DNA of 64,000 nt, taken from Rhyzopertha dominica (Eukaryota > Arthropoda > Insecta > Coleoptera > Bostrichidae). Position 1 is the stretch's first letter; each line of letters begins with the position of its first letter. The stretch is taken from NCBI GenBank assembly GCA_025024175.1, contig QCXZ01000137.1, positions 2,542,001 through 2,606,000 of the forward strand, read 5' to 3'. The translations under genes and the position numbers were made by a program. Below the pieces are notes generated by a model. The model saw only the letters and a list, made by a program, of their open reading frames with translations, searched no databases and was not told the DNA's origin. Below, in pieces: positions 35,370 through 50,300 of the stretch.

Positions 35370-38300
35370 TTAATGATGAGAAGCAAGAAGTGACTCCCTA
35401 TCGGGCAACTGTCGCACTTTCATGCTGCCATCAGCTCCGCAAGAGAACAACCTGCCATGTGAATCAATGTGTAGTTGCGTAACTCCCTGTCCTATGTTTT
35501 TGAAGAAGCTACTGCGAGCATGTTCAGCTGGTAGGGTTAGAAGTACAGTTGGAACTGCTACACCCCATATCTAAAAAAAAAATCATAGTTGGCTGTTGGA
35601 AGATAATCAGAAATAATCAGATAAACAGTATATTAGTAAATCCCCTAGTATTTTGACATTCTCATAGTCAAATGGCCACCATTAATGTTGTAATATGATT
35701 GAGTTGCAGCTCAATGTCTTGTAACATTAGTACAATATAGGGCCCAAGTTGGAACCCTGGGTCACCCCACACATTCCACAAAATCAGATTTAAATCCACC
35801 CCATTCTACAAATAGATCCAATAAGACCCAAAAACGAGCCCAAAAATTAATGTAAGAGCCAGAACAAACATAGTTTTTATTAATGTACAGCAACATGCGT
35901 TATTTGTCCACTTTATCAAGTTTGTCTTACCTTTATGTCACCATCTGCGGATCCCGTAGCGAAATACTCCTCATGAGGATCTATCGCGACACATTTAACC
36001 GCACTTTCGTGTGCTTGGAACCTGTGCCTGATCGTCCTAGTCCTGACATCTATGAGGCAAACATCTCCTTTCTTTCCCGTCGATATGAGAACCTGGTGTT
36101 GGGGGGCGAAAACCAAACTGCTTGCACCCTGATCGTGGCAAGTGAAGGCCACAACTAGGGATTTTCCGTGAGGCATTATCGAATCCCAAATGCAAACATT
36201 CTTGCTCTCCGAGCTGTGACCAGCTGCGGAACGAAGCTACTGTAATATGTGTTTTTTATTTTGCTTAATCACTTACCAGTTGCCAGCAAGCTGCAAGAGT
36301 TTAGAAAGACGAAATCCGTGATGCCTTTGCTATGGCACTGATGAGTCTGCAACAAATGATTTTTGTCAGAGTACAGTAAAACAGGGGCGGTCCCAATATT
36401 GAGTCTTGTGGAACCCCACACAGATTGTGGAGAATAAGACCTGCTTTCACCCCACAAACACAACAGTACTGAATTTACTGGAATGTTACTGTCATACTTA
36501 CGAAGAAGGGACGTGTTGCATTTGCTGTCAAACCAACTTGCCAAAGGCTGAGATTCCCATCGGAATCTGCGACTCCAAATTTGTTCCCGTGTTGCGAAAA
36601 TCTTACTCTAGTAACTTTTGCGTACGTTCCTGGTGGTCTGGGTATCGCCACTGGTTGCTGATGCCCCCACTCCCAAAGCTGCACTGATCCATCTTGACCT
36701 CCAGTTATATCTGAAGCATTTAAGAATAAAACTGATATTGAAAAGTAACCTTAGTTTCAAAAGTTTCCAACGATGTTAATATTTAACAATCGAGTGGTTC
36801 TTATTTCGCAATTTTGAAATTTTTATAATTAGGTTTTGAATTGGACAGAAACAGATTATTTTTATCATTTAATTTAAATAAATAAAGATTAAAACAAAGT
36901 AGTAAAGAAGTTTGGAAACAATATATTACAAAGTGAACAACAGAGAATACAAATTAAAGGATTGGTAAAAGAGGGAGGCTTGGAAAAAAGGTAAGCAACA
37001 AAGCAAACCAAAAACTTGTATAAAGTACTAAAGAAGAATAAAGTATTATGAGTAACTAGAATGGGAAAAATCATGAATGATTATGTATGCAAGTAAATAA
37101 GTTTGTTTCTATACTTACACAGTGGCAATAGTGGGTGGGCCGTTATTCTTCTTACTCCATCAATTTTGTGCTTGAGCAACTGCAAAAATTCAAGTACATA
37201 AGTTTGTTCTCTAACACTTATAAACTACACTCAGCATGCTTTGGATGTGGAGATTTTGTTAACCAAAAATGTTTCATAATATCATGTTGTATTGGCACTT
37301 ATACTGCTAGTTCATTTTTAGTAAATACTTCAATAATACATGCAGGGCTATGTATCATGGTGGAATAAAAAGAAAAACCAAATAATAGAAGTTGGACAAC
37401 ATATCAGACTTTAATCATCTAATAATAAAACTTTNATTATGTAATATACGAACTTATGTAATTGGACAATGACTAGAGGTGAAAGAAAACAAAACCACAC
37501 AGTCTTGCAAAACAACATTCACGTACGAGGTTTGATCAATTGATCTGTCTCTGTCTCTCACCAATCTACAAGTGCAAATTGATTGGATCAGCAGTGTGGT
37601 AGCACTGCAGAAACAGATTTCANAAAGTCCTAAAGAAAGTCATGAAATGTTCAAATTACTTTACCGAGAGCCTGCATTTGGGAAATAGCTGATGTTCTCT
37701 ATATCTTTATGGCTGTTAAAAAAATTGATTAAACATTTTAACAGTGCTAAATTTCTCCCATGCAAATCGATGCCCAATTAAAAGCTGAAGCCTTTGTTAT
37801 AGTTTTTCCCATATAGATAAAAGTGTCAGTGTAGCCCTAATTTATCATCTTATGACTTCCAGCTCTTCCTTAACATTAAACTGATCATGAAGAGAAAGGA
37901 GTAAGACAAAGCATTCAATAAAAATTTCGCTCGTTCACCCTAAACCTCGTATTTAACCTGAAGCTGTGTGGTTGTGTTGCTTTCTACCGCCGTTCTACCA
38001 CAACTATGATCAGAAAGCATTGCGCAAGATGCTCGGGCTATTTCATGGTTGAACATAAGCGGGGGCAATCGACATCTAAACGAGAGCCAGCAAGCATTAA
38101 AGACTGCAGTATTAGAAACACACCGGTCGAAGCATGTGTGCCGACCGTAGCAGCACGAGATGGACAAAACTCGCGTCGTGACAGCCCGGGAAGCTCAGCC
38201 CCTTCATCTACAGACACACGCACACTTTTACACAGTACTCACAAAAGGTTGCAGTTAGAGAAATGACTGTTTTGGATCGGCAGTTATTTTTGCGGGTTTC

Positions 38301-41300
38301 TTTGGCAGAAATGTGAATTTTAAATGTAAAGTAACAACTGTTTCCAATGATGATTCTAGACCTCTTGTTAGGAGTTACATACAAAATTTTTGGTCTACAC
38401 AAATATTCTCTCAAGGCATTTGTTACAGATGATTATAAAAATTATAATTTTAGGTATAAAACTAAAAATAACCTCATTTCAGCAAGATGTAATTAGGCTT
38501 TTTAAGATTACGTCATCCAATATGGCGTCCAGGGGGCAAAACGCGCACGCATGGGACGCGCCTGCGAAACCCTGGAAACGAACGCGTGGCTGATAGAGTT
38601 GGGTCCTTCATGACCAAGTCGTTCAAATTGAATGACTCATGCCTTGATTTGGCTCACAGCTAATGAATCAGCGTCGTTCGTGCGTCGTACATGGTTAACG
38701 GCTGACGACAGCACACGACGAGAAAACAGCATGACAGCATATTTATATGCTGTGGTGAGACAGGAGACACCGCTGTCACTTTCAATTCACGATCCTTATG
38801 AACGACTTGAATGATCCGAATCTACGCGATTGATTGAACGATTTGAATTTAATCGAATGTCCCAGCTCTAGCGACTGACGTTGGCATTAAGTAATGGGGT
38901 TTCTATGACAGCGCGCTAGAAGCTGCATCGTTTTGAAATTTGCCCCCTGGCAGTCGCTCAAAAGTCACGTGTTCTAAAAAGCCTAATTGTAAAAGACGTC
39001 AAATAAGTGACATTGTCTTGGTTATGTGGTTGGATTCCACGACTCAAATATCCACTTTTAATTAAGCTCGTCAGACAGGAACACTCAATAAATAATCAAG
39101 GGATATAGTCCTGAGATTATGAAATGACATTTTTTTTCTTTCGATTTGTTAAAGTATAACCCTTGATTGTAATTAACATTGCGGTGTTTACAATTTGAAA
39201 AAGCGTACAAACTCAAACTTCAAATCAAATCCATAACAAAACACACCCTAACCTTACGAACTGATGTATCTTTTGTGGAAGAGAAATCAATTAACTGAAA
39301 AGAAATAATTATTTAAATAATATGTTGTTGTATAAAATTAGTGATGTTAGTAAGTCACAAAAAAGTTAAACCGATACAGACACACTGCATGATTTTGTAA
39401 CTACAAGAAATGAATACAAAAAATTATGAGTATTAAACTCAACCATTTTTAGAAATTGGAGATATTTAACTCCTGTTCGTTTCAAATAGAAAAGCTGTTT
39501 TTTTTAGCTATTATTATATTACAGAAAAAGAAAACCGGCAAATTTGACTCAAAACTAAAATCAATCTTCACATCAACAACAAAACAAATTAATGATCAAA
39601 TAAAAAATTTTTGATGAGACTATTGATATTACAAAAGTCATTTAAAATGCTTAAGTTATGCTCATTTATAAATTCGTGAATAATTTCATTTAGATGACGT
39701 GACAAAAATGTAATCATTTTCAGCTGCCAATGTGGCTTTGTAAATTGCAAATAAGGCTTGTTTAATTATCAACACAAGTGACAGTTGTGACAGTTCAGTT
39801 TGTTGGATCAGCATTGACCAATTTTTTTTTTTTTTAGTAACTGTTATATATTAAAAAATCCAAAAGTTAAACAAATAAAACAATAGTTTAACACTGTCTA
39901 AAAGTTCTTTTAATTTTTGGGATTCAGAGTACTGGAATAATTTATTGGTATTAAAATGTATTTTTTTTTACTGTTTGGTGCCTTGTTTACAATTTCATAT
40001 TCAATAATGCATATCTTTGATATTAAATTTTAATCATTGATTTAGTAAAAATTCAAGTTGCTTATTTGAAAAACCTGTTTTAGATAAAATAAAGTAAAAG
40101 GTGAAAGACTGAAAATTTTCAAACAATTTGTTTGAACCAGGGTGAAATTTAAATATAGGTTTGTGAATGTAATTTTTGAAATGTTGTCAACCAAATTTGG
40201 CACATTTACATCTACACAAATAAGTTTGCAATTTAGTAAGTACTTCGTTTTTGACTTATGAATAAAACAAGGAACTATTTTTGTAACAAGTAATTACTTA
40301 AATAAAATATGGAAAAAATTTGCAAAAATAAAAACACATATTGTCAAAAGAGAGTCTTTCAAATCTGCTTTTGTCTAGACTTGTTTTTGAAGTATGCAAG
40401 TTAATGCAGCTACAATCCAAAAAATTATAACATCTTTATAATGTAAACCTTACACCTTTAAAAGGTAGATAGGATTAAGATAATATATATATATAATGTA
40501 AAATTAAAATGCATGTCTATGCTGTGCTGTCTGCACCTCAACCAACTGCAGACAGATCTATTTCGCTGTCATTACAGCTCATCAGTGCAGTTTAGGTCTA
40601 GTGCAGACAGCACGGCATAGAACTGGTTTTGCCTATATACCAAAGCAATGGTATGATGTAATTTAGAATTTAGATGGCAATGCCATCTGTCAGCATTACA
40701 CTGACACGATGACAAAGCCACCTAGCTTAACGTTAAGGCAGCTAGGTGGCTTTGTCATCATGTCAGTGTAATGCTGACAGATGGCATTGCCATCTAAATT
40801 CTTACTTATTTTTATAATGTGTTCCATTAAGTAAAAAAATTCATTTTTCTGCCAAACAATACAAAACCCCACAAATTCAATAAGAAACTCCCCCCCCCCA
40901 CTTCAAAGAGAAAAGCAACGAGTATTAGTAAGCTTCACACATTTGATTGACAGCGACATACTCACCACACTAGCACCTCTCCCACTCTGGCCGGCGATTC
41001 CGGGCTGGGGACTTCCCGGCTGCGTGGCCTCCTTGTTCCTGTCCCCGGTGCTCTGGATGACCAAAAACGGAGGAACCGTATTGTCCACAGAATCCCTATT
41101 CAAGTTGAGTATGTCCAGTTCAGTTTCATCCTCCAGCCAGGCGGGCAGTTCCAGCAAGAGCGAGATGTCCATTTCCTGGAGATCTCGCGGGGGTAGCGAT
41201 CACTATCAGTCCGTTCGTTGCCAAGTTCAAGGCGAACGCGGCGATGGAATCTTGCTCTTTGTGGATTATTCGGACGGGTTCGACCTGTTGCTGTTCGAGT

Positions 41301-44300
41301 TGCGGCATCGATTCCTCTCCCCCCGAGAGGGAGCGACGCTTCCCGAAAACGGCACGGATGAAAATGTCCTGGACGATCTCCTGGTGGACCAGGTACATCC
41401 AGAAACGACGCGCCGCGCTGGCGGAACTCTTGTTATTGAATGGGGTGTTCTGAGGTTCCAACAGTTGCCTGTAACATTACATCCATAAAACTTTAAAATT
41501 TAACCAGTTTAAAGTAGTAACTTTGGGGCTCATACTTTATTTTTATCTCAGGAATAATTCTACAAATGTAAAATTAGTTAAACTACACATATCTCAACTA
41601 TAACTGCGTATAGACTCATGGTTTGCACATGTGCTGGCTTTTGGTGATGATACATATACAAAACAACCTAAACACATGTGTAAACGACACGACTGACGTA
41701 CAAGGACTAAATAATACATACAACACTATCATTTACACACACTCTCACCATCACATTTATCATCCACCTATATACACAATAATAGCAAAGGAACAAACTC
41801 AAAGGTACATTTTATATTAATATCAAAATTGTAAATGTCATATTAATTTCATACTAGTTTGACAATCTATAAAATAAAAATATTTGATAAATTATAGGTC
41901 TAAACGTCATATTTATAGATAAAAGTGTCTTTAATTGAATAAAAACAGGAGCCAGAACCTACAAATAAATACACTAAGAATAATTAACCTTATAATGTTT
42001 TTCTTATTTGAGTTAGCTAGTTAGTTCATAAACATAACTTGAAGATAGATATATCATCATAAAATACCCTTCAGCTGATTGAAATCACTTAACAACTGTT
42101 TGAAGAAAAAAAATTAAAAACCAGATTTTTTAACCATATTGAGATTTGAATATTTTGAAAAGTATAATATTTTATGGACAGAAATTATATTTGGGGCATT
42201 AAAACGATTAATCATTATTATAATTAATTATTACTCACATTATATATTCAGTGCCATATTTTGTTCTTTAGATAGCTAGTCATTTATAAAGAAGTCTAAA
42301 GATGTGAAGTCTGGACACCTGGGAGGGGCCTACATTACACGGTAGTAGATAGAGAGGTATACGCATGACGCCGTGTGGAGCGGGCCGATTCCGTAGCCAG
42401 TCACATTAGAAAGAGATAGAGCATAGTGGGAATCGGTCCACTTTGCATAAGGCTACTTTACAGTGCACGCTGTGTTGATAATATCAATTTGATTGCCAAA
42501 ATTACCTACGTGAATAGCGATGGTTCATTTATATTTCAAAATATGTGGAAATGACAAGATTCTGTTGTTACTTGTGCAACAATTTTAGAACAGATTTGGT
42601 TCAGATAATGAAAATCCGCTGCAAATTGAATCAATACTTCCAGATCAAGTTGTCAAATTTCTTCTATTTCTTATATTATACCATCAATAATGAGGTTTTG
42701 AGCATTTTTTTAATCTCTAGACATTTTTTTCTACGATAAACATTTCTCGTGATATTAGCAAAAATCCAAAAATTTGTAAAATCGGTTTTTTCTAAATAAC
42801 TCGAAAATTATTAACTAAACAAAACAATTGCAAGAGTACTTTTTGATCAGAAATTTAATTTTCTATACAATAGCAAAACTTTAAAAAAATTGTGTGGACA
42901 GAGGTCCAAAATTAATTTTATCAACATTTTGGAAACATTTTTTAAACACTTTTTGTGGGAATTTTTTCCTATCGGATGGTATTTTCATATGTAAGTATAT
43001 TAAGTATTTTTGAGATATTTGGAAAAAAACCGGTTTTTTTAAATGACCGTTTTTTTTCTTCTAAACAGTTTGCTGCACCGAAAATTTATAGGGACTAATA
43101 ATACTCACAATTATACTACTAATCACATACTAAAAGGCAGAAAATAAATGTTTGCAAAAAGGGTAGTTACCCCACAATTTTAGGGAAGGTGGCCCTATAC
43201 CCTACTCACCCCAAAAACTACATGTTGCTTTGGGTATTTTGTTTTTGGACGTTTTACGAGCATTTTAAAGCGATTGAGCAAATAAAAAATTTTGAAAATT
43301 TCTTTCGCGATACAATACTTCCCATCCGTTGAATGTGGAAGTAAAATTAAGTACTGAAATACGACTACTCTATATATTTCTTATATTATGAGGGTAATAC
43401 TTATTTCACACTAAACTTCAGAAGTATATCAAATAAGAATGTTAGGGAAAAAAGTGGTGCTTCTGCAGTCAACGTTTATTTAAAATACACATTCAAGGAG
43501 ATTAAAAATTAAAAAAAAAAACTGTAAGTTAGATTCCTTCTTCTTTCTTGCACTTGATTTATCAGTATTTCTGTCTCATTATAATATAACAATAATAATA
43601 TAACAATAAACAAAATTTTGAAAGTATTTCTGCTTCGTGTTCTTTACAAGGAAATGAAAAAGAATATGTGTTTGAAAACAATTCATCCACTACATTGTCA
43701 AAAAAACACTGTGAATACATTTGGTTAAAATATTTTTTAAACTGTGAAATGATCTAATTTAGATAGATTTCTGGATTTTAAAATAGCAAGTCTAGATGAA
43801 GGACCAGCTGTATCAGAAACATTTGTTTGATAAAGATGATCGTTACATGTGGAGCATTTCGACGATTTCAAATTTTTTTTGCATATACAGCTCTATCGGA
43901 AGAATTACTGTTACAGTTCGGCACCACTTCCCATTTTTTGTTATCTCAAAAAACTTCACAGAAATACCACACCGAGTGTATTTGGGCGAGCACTTTTACT
44001 ACTATATTGCATCTCTTACTAGACCTCTCTCTCCCACACCGACTACGAATCTGGGCCGCACTTGCATACAGTTACCATACGGTCGTGCGTATACCTCTCT
44101 ATCTACTACCGTGATTACACCTCTATTTTTATTCTGTCTCTAGGACATTATGAGACAATTTGAATATTGTGAGTAAATGCCCCTTTTAAATGTGATTATT
44201 TACGTAATTTACTTGTTTTCTTCAGGAATCATGATGGTTTTAGATAAACTCTCAAAGTTTGTTATGCAAGAATAATTTTTCTTAATTCTTAATTGTTCAG

Positions 44301-47300
44301 ACAACGAAATACCTGTATTTCTGTATCGCCGGTCCTTGCGTATTCTCCACAAAACATCCGGGAATATACTCCTGCGGTGCTTGCCTACAGTCGAGTTCTA
44401 ATTTCAAATTATCTTGCCAGTTTTGCAACCTCCTCAAAGCGCTATGAATCAAAGGACTTGCCACTGGTAATTCTGACGTTTCAAGTCCCGCAACCTTAAA
44501 TACAATAAATTAATACAAGTGGCACTAGAAATAATTAAAAAAGACATACCGCCAAGAAATCAGTTAGTCGTGTATGAACAACTTTTAAAGTCGCCAGTTT
44601 TAGCACTAGCCAGGAGTAGGAGTTAGGGTCTGAGTGTTCTGTATTCTTAACTTGCTCCGACGATGTCACTGGACTGTCAAACACATCCTCGTCTTCGCTT
44701 TCTGAATCGCTCTCATCTTCAGGAAACTCCGCTCGTACATCAGGCTAGAAAATTTTTTTCTTTGTAATTTCCCAAGCAAAAAAGTATGGAGTTTTACCTT
44801 TGTCAAAAGATAAGCTAACATACTCATTTCTGGCGGTACAAACTGTTCCCTGTAAGTTGGCTTGTCTTCCTTCATAACCGATGGTTGATGTCCCAAAATT
44901 TTGAAATTCAGCTTTCCTCTTTGCTTGCTTAACCAGTTGGCTGGACCAGATGCCTCTTCAGTTGGGGTTGCAGTCACACTTTGCTGCCCCGTGGCACTAG
45001 GTGGCCCACTAGTTGATACGCTGGCTGTTCGCAGAAGCTTCTTTGTACCACCACCAAATAATCTGAATATAATATAATTCAATCAATTTTGATACTTTTT
45101 AGAGCAGAGAGAGAGGAACAATTAATTAAATTAAACACAAGTATTGTTATATACTTACTTTCCCCATGTCTCCTGGGTAAAAACATGCCCAGTAATGTGA
45201 AACAATATCACACAATCACAACTACAGAGACCATACAGCAATAATGCCAAATAGACAGCTGTGAAAGCCTCACACAACAACACTGTCAATCGTGGAGTAT
45301 CGTCATCCTTTTCTCTAGCAAGCAGAGATCTCAAGCTAGTGACTCCAGGCCATTTTGAAGGCAGAGTACTAATTAGCTGCATCTCGTTTATGGACATTCT
45401 CCTCTTTCTGCCCACCAGATGTGNCGAACAAAGGTCCTGAANGAATAAATGTCAGTGGGTGTTAAGAACAATGAATTTTTGTGTGACATACTTGTGAATC
45501 TTGTAAACTACTCTTGAAGGTGTCAGAATCGCATAGCGATTGGTAGATGCAGGCCGAGAGAGCTATGGCTAGGTCACGTAGAACTACTAATTGGCTCTGG
45601 GTGGCGTTTGGTTGTGGTAACTCCACCATCTGTAAATTATGATTTTAGTTTTGGAAAGTGTCATTTCTTTACAACTCTAAACAGATTTTGTTTTTCTTTC
45701 CTCTAAAGTCGAGAGTCTCAATAACAACTGCTTTTTTACTGATCTACTACTTTATACCAAAAACAAATGAATTCCAACTCATTCAGAAGTTATCTTTTAT
45801 TATTATTTATAAATTTAGCGAAAAATTGTTTCAACAAACTTTTTATAAGCCTTCAAATGATACGAGCCCAAACAACTATAGGTTCGGACACTTGATATTT
45901 TTCAGATTAAATAATTTTTACGATATGTAAAACATATTTTTCAAATTGATATTAATATCTTCAAATACAACTATATACATGCTTACTCTGCGGAAAATGC
46001 ATGAGTAGAAAAACATATTATGTTTAAGAAATTAGTGCTTATTCAACACTATAACAAATTCGTTGTCAACTAAATCTTCGGACACTAATGTTATTCATGA
46101 GATATTTTAATCAGGGCGGCTATGAAAACAAAACATAATATTGGAAATTAATGTGACACCGCTTCTGTCAGTTTTGCAGTTAATTTTGTTATGTGCATAA
46201 TAAATAATGGCTCGAGGAAAAGCGTTGAGTATTGAGTTGCGTAATCTTATTGTAAAATTGCGTCTAGATGGTAAGAGTGGGCGAAAAATCGCAAAAGATC
46301 TCGATTTACCTGTGTCAAGTGTTGCTGACATTATCAAAAAATATTCATCAAGTGGTTCTGTTGCAATTGGAAAAAGCACTGGACGAAAACGGATAATTAA
46401 TGACAGAGATGTTCGAGTTTTAATTAGCATCGCAAAGGAAAATCGCCGGAGTAGTCTATGAGATTTAAATGCAATATGGTCAGAAAGAATAAAGAAAAGA
46501 GCTTCTACATAGACTACTCGTAAATACCTCAGAAAGCAGGGCTATAAATTTTATAAAGTAAGTTTAAGAGGTAAGTCTCTTGTACTCAAAAAGTAAAATT
46601 ATATTAATTATTCAACAGGCAAAAGAAAAACCACTGCTGACTATCCGCCAGAAACAAAATCGACTAAAATGGGCAAAACAAAGACAAAATTATGAACAAA
46701 GACAATGGAACAGCATCATTTTTAGTGATGAGTCAAAATTTGGTGTATGCGTCGGTGATATGCGAAAGAGAGTGATTCGTAACAAATCTGAAACTTACCA
46801 CAAAGACTGTTTAAAACGGACTGTTAAGTTTCCTGCTAGTGTTATGATCTGGGGATGTATGTCTTCGAAAGGTGTTAAATCTTTGCATTTTATAGACGGT
46901 ACTGTGAACGCCCAAAAATACATTGATATATTGAGAACCAATTTACTCCCATCAGTAGAAATTTTAGTTGATGATGGCGAATGGACTTTTCAACAGGACG
47001 GCGCATCTTCGCATACCGCGAAATTACAAAACAATGGTTTCAAGACAACTCTATTAACGTTCTGGACTGGCCCTCCAGTAGCCCGGATCTTAATCCTATA
47101 GAGAATCTTTGGGCCATAATGAAAAGAAAGCTAAGAAAGGATCCCCAAAGAAATATTGAAGGTTTGAAACAAAAAATTTCGGAAATCTGGGAATCTATAA
47201 CTGCAGAGGACTGTCAAAATCTGTTAAATACAATGTCTGACCGAATAAAGGCAGTAATTAAAGCCAAAGGGGATGTAACTCAATATTAAGGTGGTCTGTC

Positions 47301-50300
47301 CGAAGATTTAGTTGACAACGAATTTGTTATAGTGTTGAATAAGCACTAATTTCTTAAACATAATATGTTTTTCTACTCATGTATTTTCCAAAGAGTAAAC
47401 CTGTATATAGTTGTATTTGATGATAGTAATATAAATTTGAAAAATATGTTCTACATATCGTAAAAATTACTTACTCTCAAAAATATGAAGTGTCCGAACC
47501 TATAGTTGTTTGGGCTCGTATTATTACTTTCAATTTTTTTTGTTCAGCCATTTTCAAGATATTTGCATTTGTATATACTATGTACCAGGTGTAGAAGTAT
47601 GAAACCGGAATTTTTTTGTAAAAATTGCACGTCTGTTATTTGAAAATTATAAAAAATATTTTATTCAAAATAGTCTCCATTGCTCCATTGGAATTTACAC
47701 ATTTTTCCCACCTCTTCGGCAGGTTATGAATGCCATGCCAAAAAAACAATTCTTCCTTTGAAGTGAACCAGTTGTCGAGCCATTTTCGTACATTTTCATA
47801 CGAATCGAAGTGTTGTTCAGCAAGTGCATGTCCCAATGATGCGAATAGATGGTAATCAGAGGGAGCCAAGTCTGGAGAATACGCCGCATGCGCTAGTATT
47901 TCCCAATTGAACGCCTCAATCGTATCCGTGACCCGTTTTGCTGTGTGTGAGGGGGCATTATCATGAAGCAAAATGACCTTATGTTGCCTTCTTGCATATT
48001 CCGGGCGTTTTTCACGTATTGCTCGATTCAAATCGATCATTTGTTGTTGGTAGCGATCAGTGTTAACGGTTTCGCCAGGTTTTAGTAGCTCATAATATAT
48101 TATACCCTTTTGATCCCACCAAACGCACAGCATTGTTTTCTTTCCAAAACGATTTGGTCTTGCAGTGGATGTTGATGGTTCGCCTGGATTCACCCATGAT
48201 TTACGACGCTTAGGATTCTGAAAATATATCCACTTTTCATCACCTGTCACTATTCGATGAAGAAATGATTTTCTTTTACATCTGACGAGCAGCATTTGAC
48301 AAGTGGTTTTTCCATTTTCTTGCTGTNTTTCATTCAGTTCATGTGGTACTCATTTTCCCACTTTCTGAATCTTTCCCATAGCTTTCAGACGAAGAGATAC
48401 TGCTTTTTGCGTCACATTTAATTGTTCCGCGAATTCTTGTTGAGTCTGAGTATCGTCTTCATCCAATAAGGCTTGCAAGTCCTTGTCTTCAAACTTTTTC
48501 GGTGGTTTCCCACGCTTCTCGTTTCTCACGTCAAAATCACCACTTTTAAATTTTTTAAACCACTCAAAGCGTTGAGTTTTGCCAAAAGCATGTTCACCGT
48601 ATGCTTCGACAAGCATTCTATGCGATTCTGCAGCAGTTTTCTTCAAATGATAGCAGAAAACCAATGCTGTCCGCAAATCATAGTTCGTAGGCACAAAACT
48701 CGACATGACATCTACAGGGAAATTCCGGTTTCATACTTCTACACCTGGTAAGTACTTTAAAAATATTGCTAGGCCACATTATTTACACAAGGCTTTATTA
48801 AATGGAAGCACTATTTCTATAAGGATGTATTTGTGTAATATTTGCTTTTCCCATAAGACTGTTGTATAAATATCAGTTTTCAAGACACCAAAAGATGAAA
48901 TAGAAGTCGAAAAACACTTACTGTTTGTAGCATGTCATGTGTCAAGCTCTGCAGATACCGAATAGGATCAGCAATGACAGTTTTACTGCTTGCGACGCTC
49001 GCAGCCAACAACGGTAGACTTGTCGGGAATGGTAATGGGCTAAGCAGCTGTTGATGTGTCTTTTCCTGCTGGAGTTCTTGCAGCAACAGTACAAGTTCCA
49101 TCCGGACTGAGGCTAGTCCTCCCGTGGCTCCATGAAGAGAACAGTAGCTCAGGAATGTCCTTAAAAGAGTCTCNTTGGCTAAAAAAACTGAATAATTAAA
49201 ATTGTCCAAGNGAAATTGTTTGTTTACCTCTCAGCCACCGTTTTCTCTTGGCTGCTCTTTGTACTTTGGCCTCAAAGTCCAATTTCTCCATGACCAAGAG
49301 TTCGTGTAAACTTGGTCTTTGACTCAGCTCCATGGAAGTCGAAAGCTGATCGTTCACGTCTGTTTCTAACTCACTGGGATCAGTAGGATCGGATGAAGCG
49401 TAGTTGCACAGCTCTCGAAGGGCTTCGACTTCTTTTTCCAACCAAATATAGAGTTGGTAACGCAACTGACCACCTATAATTATTGAAGAAACCACAATAC
49501 ATGTTGATTATTCTTCTACAATATCAGCTCACCATCTACTTCAAATCCTGTGGCCAATGTAGACAATTCCTCCATCAGTATTTTAAGACATGCAACGAAC
49601 TTCAGCTGTTGTGCCATTATATCGATCTGCTGCTTTGGTTCATCGTCTTCATTGTCACTATCTTCATGTTCTTCCTTCTCCTCCTTCTTGCCTCCAATGT
49701 TAATTTTTATACCTCCATCTGAACCTTCAGAATCGCTGTCCTTTTCTTCGTCGCTCCACTTCAACTCGAGGTCATCAGTTCGTGTTGTGAGGTCGATAGA
49801 TGGCGCCCCCCAATCCATCGAATCTGCTGTTTGGTTTGTCTGTGGCTTTGTGTCCCACGATATCATGCCACTGAATATCTGCTCGGAGCTTTGTTCATTT
49901 TGTTTGGGAGAGACAACTAACAAAAAGATTTTGATGATTTGATTGGAAAACTGTGATTTTATTTGTTTTACCTGGAGTCGTTTGTTTGTTATGATCTGCT
50001 ACCACGTAAGGTAATTTTGAAAGTACTTCTAGTGCCAATGCGGGACAACCCGCCCTAAAATGACCATGGGCGGTTGTGAAGTATAGCTGTCTTTCTGATG
50101 GTGTTATGGAGTCTTCAACGACCACCTGTAATCAAAATTACAACCGTGTAAAATTTGTGTCACTATTTGTTAACATTATGAAATGCTATACATATTATTT
50201 AAAGTGGTAATTTTAAAACATATATATTAATTATGTAATTTAGCGAGCACGAGGATTCTAAATTTCTCCCAAATATTGCTGTAAATGTCACAACATATAA

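Noticed and set aside
38006..38266. 86-codon ORF in a GC-rich patch of the Rabconnectin-3A intron
   Set aside because: No recognisable motif; overlaps antisense ORFs of similar length, consistent with repeat-derived GC-rich DNA.
40483..40496. Short (at)n tract
   Set aside because: Ordinary microsatellite, nothing attached to it.
43796..44143. 115-codon ORF at the right end of the inverted-repeat element
   Set aside because: Crosses the terminal repeat and shows no transposase motif.
49550..49942. 130-codon + strand Ser-rich ORF
   Set aside because: Shadow of the acidic Rabconnectin-3A exon 24.
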